Of a stretch of 64,000 nucleotides of DNA, positions 58,434 to 64,000 are shown in pieces. The position numbers were made by a program, and so were the translations under genes. Every line of letters starts with the position of its first letter. Position 1 is the stretch's first letter. The notes under the pieces were generated by a model. It searched no databases and was not told the origin of the DNA. It was given only the letters and a program-made list of their open reading frames with translations. Location of the stretch: NCBI RefSeq assembly GCF_963675165.1, contig NC_087392.1:186001-250000 (forward strand), written 5' to 3'. Source of the DNA: Halichondria panicea. Its lineage: Eukaryota; Porifera; Demospongiae; Suberitida; Halichondriidae.

Positions 58434-61006
58434 CTATGACCTATGACCTATACACTCACCTATACTGTTGACCAGTCTCTGCAGCAACTCATCAGCTGTG
58501 TCACGATCATTCAGGTCGCCACGGTGACCCACTCTTATCTGATTGTAGTCCTTGAACTGCTGGGACGCGTATTCTCCCTCGATTACAAATGGTATTAACC
58601 TTCTCTTTCTCTCACTCTTTTGAACATCCTTGAAGAAAGTCACATCTCTATCGAAGGCCCCTCTCAGAGATAGGTAGCGTGTACATACTACAATGATCTT
58701 CCTGCTCATCTGAATGGCCGTAGCTAGGTCCGCCACCACGTCACCCCCGGCATGAAACAGGTCATGTGACTGGTCGTCCCTCCACAGTATCTTGTAGTTC
58801 CGCCTACGCAATGGCTCGTACACAAAGGAACGTACAAAATCCTCATCCTCTTCAGAGAACAGTATGAACACATCGTAATCGTAATCTGTAAAGAAAGATT
58901 TTATATTGAAACTGAAAGCCAATTATTTCTATGAGACTATTATTTCACCTCTTCCCGGTTCCTCTGATACAAGCACGGGTACATAGTCGTCGTTTCTTAC
59001 TCGATACGTTCCCTTGTTTTTCCGTCTCCGGCAATAGCAGATGACACTCAGTGTGGCAATGGTGGTCACTAGTAGCACAGCTAGGACGGCCACAATCACT
59101 CTGCTGTCCACCGGGGAGGGAGTGTGGTCAGGGGGAATGCGGGACAGGTCTCGGGGAGAGTTATCTGCATGGAAATAGGTATGTGATAAAAATAAATCGT
59201 ACGGGATGGTATTGGGCCGAAATTTAAATTCTTTTATCTTCTAAATACGATGACATTATCAATGATACTAAATTTACGGATGTTCAATACTCCTCCCACG
59301 CTTCTTTTTTTTTCCAGAAAATTGATTATTTTGGCTCGAAAAATTAATTGTGTGTACATGTACCTAGTAATTAATGATATGCCTGTGATGCAGTACGTAC
59401 CTGAAATGTAGCCATTGCTGTAAGCGTAATGTTTGTGAGTACAGTAGGCAAACACTGTTGCCCCAATGTCCACGTATGGATCATTATGCCATACTAATAA
59501 GTGTGTATCTGTGTAGTTGTTTCGTGTGAAATAGAAGAGCTTAAAATCTCCACCATTAGTGAAACCCCTGAGGCCACTGTAAGAGCTGAGCGGTGTACTG
59601 TTGGTAAAGTTGTGTGCCTCCGATATCATTATGTCTTGTGGGTTGCTATGGTTTGTAGGAACAAACACACTGATGTGATAACTGCATTCTGATCGGCTGG
59701 ACTCGTTGACGCTCGCCACGGCCACAGTCTGAATGTTTGAGAACCAACGGACTGGTTGCACAACTAAAGAGTAGTAGATTGCCTCAGGGGATCGACTGTG
59801 GATGGTGAGAAGCACTAGTATTGGATCTGTTGCACTGATGTCAAGATGGGTGATGGTCTGTAGGAAATTATACGTTTTTCGTACACGTAGAGCATCCATA
59901 GTTGAATAGTACTGTTCAGTAACTATAGCAACGGATTGATTGTAATACGTCACTTTGATGTCCGTGTTTTCTTGAGAAGATAAAATCGACAAATCGTATT
60001 CCAAATTGTTTCTAACTGCCTCTGGCAATATCTGTGCCTGTAGAGCGTCTACTATAAAGCGTTGTCCATATTTACTGGGTAGGGGTATTTCATGAACTAG
60101 TTGAGAATGGTAATTGAAGTGTCTGCTCTTGTTGTTGCAACGTACTTGGTTTGTGAACACTTTTACTGGCTTGCTGGACACTATGACTGCATGCTCTAGA
60201 CTTGTGTGGCTACAATCACTGGCAGCTCTAGGCTCCATCCAAAGAACTGTGCTCTTGCATTGGTTTGTCAGCTCAAAGGGGCTGCTCAGCTGGTAGAGCT
60301 CTGTACCATCTCTCAGTGCAATGGCACCACTGGCATTGTATACAGTGATGTTTGTGTGTGAGTAGATTACCTCAATGACTAGTCCATCCATCGTGCCATC
60401 CCGTGGTGACCCAAACAACACCTTGTACGTGTACACGCTCTCCTCCCCCTCGGTACCTGACACGGGGTAGATGGCGAGGAAGTGGTTGAAGTAGTCACCA
60501 AACAGCTGTGCTATCAGAGACAAGCTGGGGTTGGACCTGAATTCCCCTATCAGATTCTTAACATTATTCTCACATTGGTAGCACATTGAATCTCTGTCCT
60601 TGCAGAATTCGTTTTGTTCATCAGTAGTAATAAATGTTGTTTCACCGAAATAGCTTCCAGAGTTGCCAAAAGTTAGTATTTTTTTTACTTGTGAGTGTAT
60701 CTTGCATTGAGCGTTGTTAGTTTGAGGTATGTTTACTGTGTATAGCTCAGCATATGTAGGGCTGTTGGTGATCTGTGAGGTGTAGAAGAACCTGTACTGG
60801 TTGGTGTCGCCAGGGGGATAGTGCTGCCTACAGTTGTTGAGCCAGGGGAAGAGGAAAGGGACAGCCAGTAAAGTCCCGTTAGCATCCAGCTCTGCTACTG
60901 ATCCTAGCAACATAAGGAACCATTTAGAATTTAGAATTATGTACTAAAACTAAAACAACTTACCAATGCATTGTAGTGATGCTAACAGCAGCAGCTCTTT
61001 CCACAT
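58434..61006 (-). CDS. TIR receptor 2, intact copy 2: ectodomain-TM-TIR
   Basis: Same four-exon structure and phase as 29210-31825, from MWKELLLLASLQCIG at 61006 to the stop at 58434. Differences are scattered substitutions, for example FVRAF to FVRSF and EYVSQQ to EYASQQ in the TIR domain, ELVANRT to ELDANGT at the ectodomain start and QVCCNN to QVRCNN. No frame break is seen, so both unit copies may be expressed. The membrane helix and CRRRKNK anchor are unchanged. TIR features match copy 1: YDVFILFSEED box 1, a lengthened BB-loop region, no S-x-W-C-x2-E. Separated from the sulfotransferase by about 210 bp. Confidence 0.83.
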
Positions 61007-61218
61007 TGTGTTAATGTCTCTCTATAGCTAGATGCACTATACTGTGTACTCTGTTGACAAGCTGCTTAAGTGCACACCTTGTTTACTGCATGCATGCTTG
61101 TCCCCCACCACCAGGTCTTCCTGTTAGGTCTGTGCTAGACTACACTGTATTGACTCTCATTCACCACACCTTGAGCAAACAATAATAATATGACCACATG
61201 CATAGGGTACACAATGTG

Positions 61219-62388
61219 TCATTGCCAATCTACATTATTCCAATCAAGTATAGAAAACAGTTCTTCATTCATTGCCCTATAAACACCGACTAATTTCTTC
61301 CGATCGAGATAAGAGAGTGTCTGGAATTCGGATGTATTGTTCCTCCCCCTGTTGTACACACTGGAGGTGATCCAGTGATAGGTCTCCTCTTCCAGCCGCT
61401 TCAAACCCAGGAACTGGAACACTTGGTCTAGAATCACACTCGGCTTGCTATAGAACTCCTCACTATTGATTATTAGAATGTTCTCTGATGGGAAGTTGCA
61501 CAGCCAGTTCATTAGATGAGCGTAATAGAGTCCCTCGTAGAGGAGGTTGTTTGCCGGTTCAAAACGGCACCTCAGTAACGGCCACTGGTTGGGTAGATTC
61601 GTTATGTCTACTTGATTCTTCAAAATATTGTCAAAGAATTGATCTAGATGCAGTTTTAGTACTGTTGCTATAGCGGTGGTATTGGACATGCGAGCTGAGC
61701 CCAGCTGTACTCGCATCAGAAAGTTTGATACAAATCTGTCCACTGGGTTTCGGAAAAGCATCACAATTTTTGCTTGCTTTCCACAAGAGTTGAATATCCT
61801 CTGAGGAGCTTCACAAGACACTAAATTGCCGACACTTGATTCTCCAGTCATGACACCATCAGAGGGGAAGCTTCTGCGGAACTCCTCCCATGGCTTGTCG
61901 TATTGCGATGAGAAGTAGAAGGTTTCTCCAACTTTAGGTCCTCTGTCTAGTCTTGTACCCTCAAAGTCTGGATGCTTTGATACGTAGTGATAGAGTGATG
62001 AGGTGCCAGCCTTGCGAGCCCCGACTATGAACAGTGTTGGACAGTCGAGGTGAAGGGGAGCAAACGTGGGGGAGACTGAACGCATCACTGAATCTGCTGG
62101 GCAGCTGGAGACATCGAATTTTAGATCTGATCCGAGTCTAGTCAATGTGGTTGTTCTGTATTGAGGATCTAGTGATGGCTGTGCACTTGCAATACTAGTG
62201 TAGTTCACTTCTCTGTTCCACAATTTTGTTGAGATTTTACTAGTTTTAGTGTTGCAACTGCAGCAGGTGTGGTTGTCAGTGTGCAGGACTGGCATGGTGG
62301 TGTGTCTCCATGGAGAGAAGGTGCAGAGAAGAGCATTGAGGGCCAGTAGTGAGAGGACGAAGCACCATACTCCTGCAGATAGCTCCAT
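61219..62388 (-). CDS. Golgi type II carbohydrate sulfotransferase
   Basis: A single-exon frame of 389 residues. A short cytoplasmic tip and membrane anchor (VWCFVLSLLALNALLCTF) are followed by a luminal stem with N-glycosylation sites. The catalytic domain has the 5'-phosphosulfate loop TLFIVGARKAGTSSLYHYV and the 3'-phosphate motif IVMLFRNPVDRFVSNF. These are hallmarks of heparan-sulfate-type and related Golgi sulfotransferases that move sulfate from PAPS to glycans (established). The expected KxGT core is intact (R-KAGTSS). The exact acceptor cannot be told. A cut copy lies at 32038. The duplication ended inside this gene at about 61923. It is divergent from the CLC gene with 188 bp between starts. 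Confidence 0.87.
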   Translation of the reverse strand: MELSAGVWCFVLSLLALNALLCTFSPWRHTTMPVLHTDNHTCCSCNTKTSKISTKLWNREVNYTSIASAQPSLDPQYRTTTLTRLGSDLKFDVSSCPADSVMRSVSPTFAPLHLDCPTLFIVGARKAGTSSLYHYVSKHPDFEGTRLDRGPKVGETFYFSSQYDKPWEEFRRSFPSDGVMTGESSVGNLVSCEAPQRIFNSCGKQAKIVMLFRNPVDRFVSNFLMRVQLGSARMSNTTAIATVLKLHLDQFFDNILKNQVDITNLPNQWPLLRCRFEPANNLLYEGLYYAHLMNWLCNFPSENILIINSEEFYSKPSVILDQVFQFLGLKRLEEETYHWITSSVYNRGRNNTSEFQTLSYLDRKKLVGVYRAMNEELFSILDWNNVDWQ

Positions 62389-62576
62389 GTTTAATAGAGG
62401 GGGCGAGCTAGACTACATGCCCCACCCCCTTTCTGCAGCTACTCATGTGATTTGATAGGGGGCGGAGTGGAAGCTAATAACACCGAGCAGTGCAGTACAT
62501 ACGTACATACAGCTACTATATATAACTAAGCTACAGTAGGAAGGAGAGCGCTGGGGCCAAGAAGCTGCTGTTAGTC
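62389..62576. promoter_or_regulatory. Compact bidirectional promoter region
   Basis: 188 bp separate the divergent starts of the sulfotransferase (-) and the CLC gene (+). It contains a purine/pyrimidine GGGGGCGG-like stretch near 62458. No TATA box was recognised. Confidence 0.5.
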
Positions 62577-64000
62577 ATGAGCCTGTCTTCACTGAGCTCG
62601 GATGAGGAGTCAGAGATCATTGTGGAACGTAGCTCTGGTCCTATCAATGGGCCTGGGAGCAATGGAGGCCAAATCCAATCAGGTAGGTTGACAGTACATC
62701 TCTAGGTACGTATCTCTGTACTGTGTGTGTGTGTAGCTTATCTAGCTAGTGATTATATATCCCTTGATACACACATACACATTTACTTTGCAAAATTTGA
62801 TTGCCGAGGCCATCTCATTATTTTGTTTAATTGTGGAGTGTTGTTCTCCAGATGAGAGTGACGTGAGTCTGCTGGATGGAAGGGGTGTGGTCAACAAGGC
62901 TCGTTCCCCGTCCTTCCAACCCATCGTACACTTTGAAGGGACAGTGAGAGAACCTCACAACCCGAACTATGACCTCCGGGACGAATCCACCATTAGAGAA
63001 CGATCCCACCCTAAGAGGTAGGTATCACTGTAGTACAGCATTGACAATCAGAGCACAGACAAAACCATCATAATATAAGTTGTGTGGGTGACCAGTGTTG
63101 GCCTCAGGTGTGTTGACTTGTATCATACCTATACACCAGGTATTATGATGACTTCCACACCATTGACTGGGTGAGGGACCGGAACAGAGATCGTATGCGA
63201 CACAAGCGTCTTGTCAAGGACAAGCGACTCAGTTGGAGGGGGTGGGCTAAGAGGTTCTGGGACGCTGGTTCTGGTTGGACGCTCGTGTTCCTAGTGGGGG
63301 TTAGCTCTGGGATACTAGCTGGTGAGTCATCACTGCTCATGTGATCAGTCGGGTGCTTGATTGACTGTGTGCACGTGCAGGTATAGTGGATGTCTCTGCA
63401 GAGTGGATGTCAGACCTCAAGGAAGGTTTCTGCACACACACTAGCTTCTACAACAAGGAGGCATGCTGCTGGACCACCAATGAGGTACCGACCATTAGGG
63501 CAATAAGTCACTGTTCGTTTGAAACTGTGTATATACTATCTTAGTTTGTCGGTAACTACAATTTCCCTAGAGTACACACTCTAGTTCCATGACCTCACCC
63601 CCACTCCACTTCCTACCCTCCAGTCCAACATGGATGCACCAGAGACGCACTGTCAGCTGTGGAGGGAGTGGTCAGATGTAGCCAATGTGGCCTCTGGCAC
63701 AACAGGAGCATACGTTATCAACTACACTATCTACGTTGTGTTTGCTGTCTTGTTTGCTGGTCTGGCTGGTCTATACGTCACCACTCTAGCTCCATACGCT
63801 TCCGGGTCAGGAATACCAGAGGTGTGGCTTCAAACCATTACCACTGTGATCTCAATACTCTGTGTCTGCAGGTTAAGACCATTCTGAGTGGTTTCATCAT
63901 CCGAGGGTATCTAGGAGCATGGACCCTGCTCGTTAAGACCGTGGGGATGGTGCTTGCTGTGGGGGCGGGGCTATCACTGGGGAAGGAGGGGCCTCTTGTC
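62577..64000 (+). CDS. CLCN: CLC-3/4/5-type chloride/proton exchanger, 5' part
   Basis: Six or so exons from ATG 62577 ([20 protein letters not shown]) run off the window end. Conserved blocks: [20 protein letters not shown] (CLC-3/4/5 N-terminus), [20 protein letters not shown] (helix B), CWTTNE, then [20 protein letters not shown] with ASGSGIPE (Cl-binding GSGIP motif), [20 protein letters not shown] and [11 protein letters not shown] (GKEGP motif; the gating-type Glu is present). This subfamily exchanges 2 Cl- for 1 H+ in endosomes and acidifies them (established). The acceptor used after GIPE is at 63873. The remaining helices and CBS domains lie beyond 64000. Confidence 0.92.

Overview
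The window is animal nuclear DNA, most likely from a sponge (inference). Genes are split by short GT-AG introns and packed closely on both strands. The gene set is metazoan: a PET/six-LIM protein, WEE1, grainyhead-like factors, TIR-domain membrane receptors and a CLC antiporter. Introns and spacers are full of small palindromic (MITE-like) elements, minisatellites and (CA)n runs. I saw no prokaryotic operons, RNA genes or CRISPR arrays.

Layout. 1-16.4 kb is single copy: Limpet-like PET/LIM gene (-), a 431-bp foldback element, WEE1 kinase (-), a small ZAR1-type zinc-finger gene (+), a long multi-exon coiled-coil gene (+) and a NUDT19-like Nudix hydrolase (+). 16.2-62 kb is a tandem segmental duplication. 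Unit 1 (about 16174-32750) holds the NUDT19 3' exon, a secreted alpha/beta hydrolase (-), grainyhead-like GRHL (-), an unrecognised small gene (+), an EFG1-like rRNA-processing gene (+), two TIR receptor genes (-) and a cut sulfotransferase (-). Unit 2 (about 32752-61923) repeats this order. Inside it an approximately 8.2-kb block with GRHL and the small gene is duplicated again, so GRHL is present three times. A DNA element with an ORF, a 5'-truncated LINE and several MITEs have been added. The window ends with the intact sulfotransferase and, divergently, the first exons of a CLC-3/4/5-type chloride/proton exchanger.

Most notable system: two neighbouring receptor genes encode a signal peptide, a large Asn-glycosylated ectodomain resembling the IgGFc-binding (FCGBP N-terminal) domain, one membrane helix and a cytoplasmic TIR domain. 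The two receptors look like diverged paralogues. The pair is duplicated. In unit 1 the first receptor has three frame breaks and the second is intact; in unit 2 both look intact. This resembles birth-and-death evolution of an innate immune receptor cluster with an architecture unlike the leucine-rich-repeat TLRs or Ig-TIR receptors (inference).

The paralogous units act as natural before/after pairs. They show where transposons inserted, which copies decayed (EFG1 copy 2, receptor 1 copy 1, the NUDT19 tail, the sulfotransferase 3' fragment), a stop-codon loss that gives one hydrolase a hydrophobic tail, and expansion of a 41-bp minisatellite from 4 to 15-18 units. All exon joins were read by eye from GT-AG sites and reading frame, so edges may be off by a few bases.
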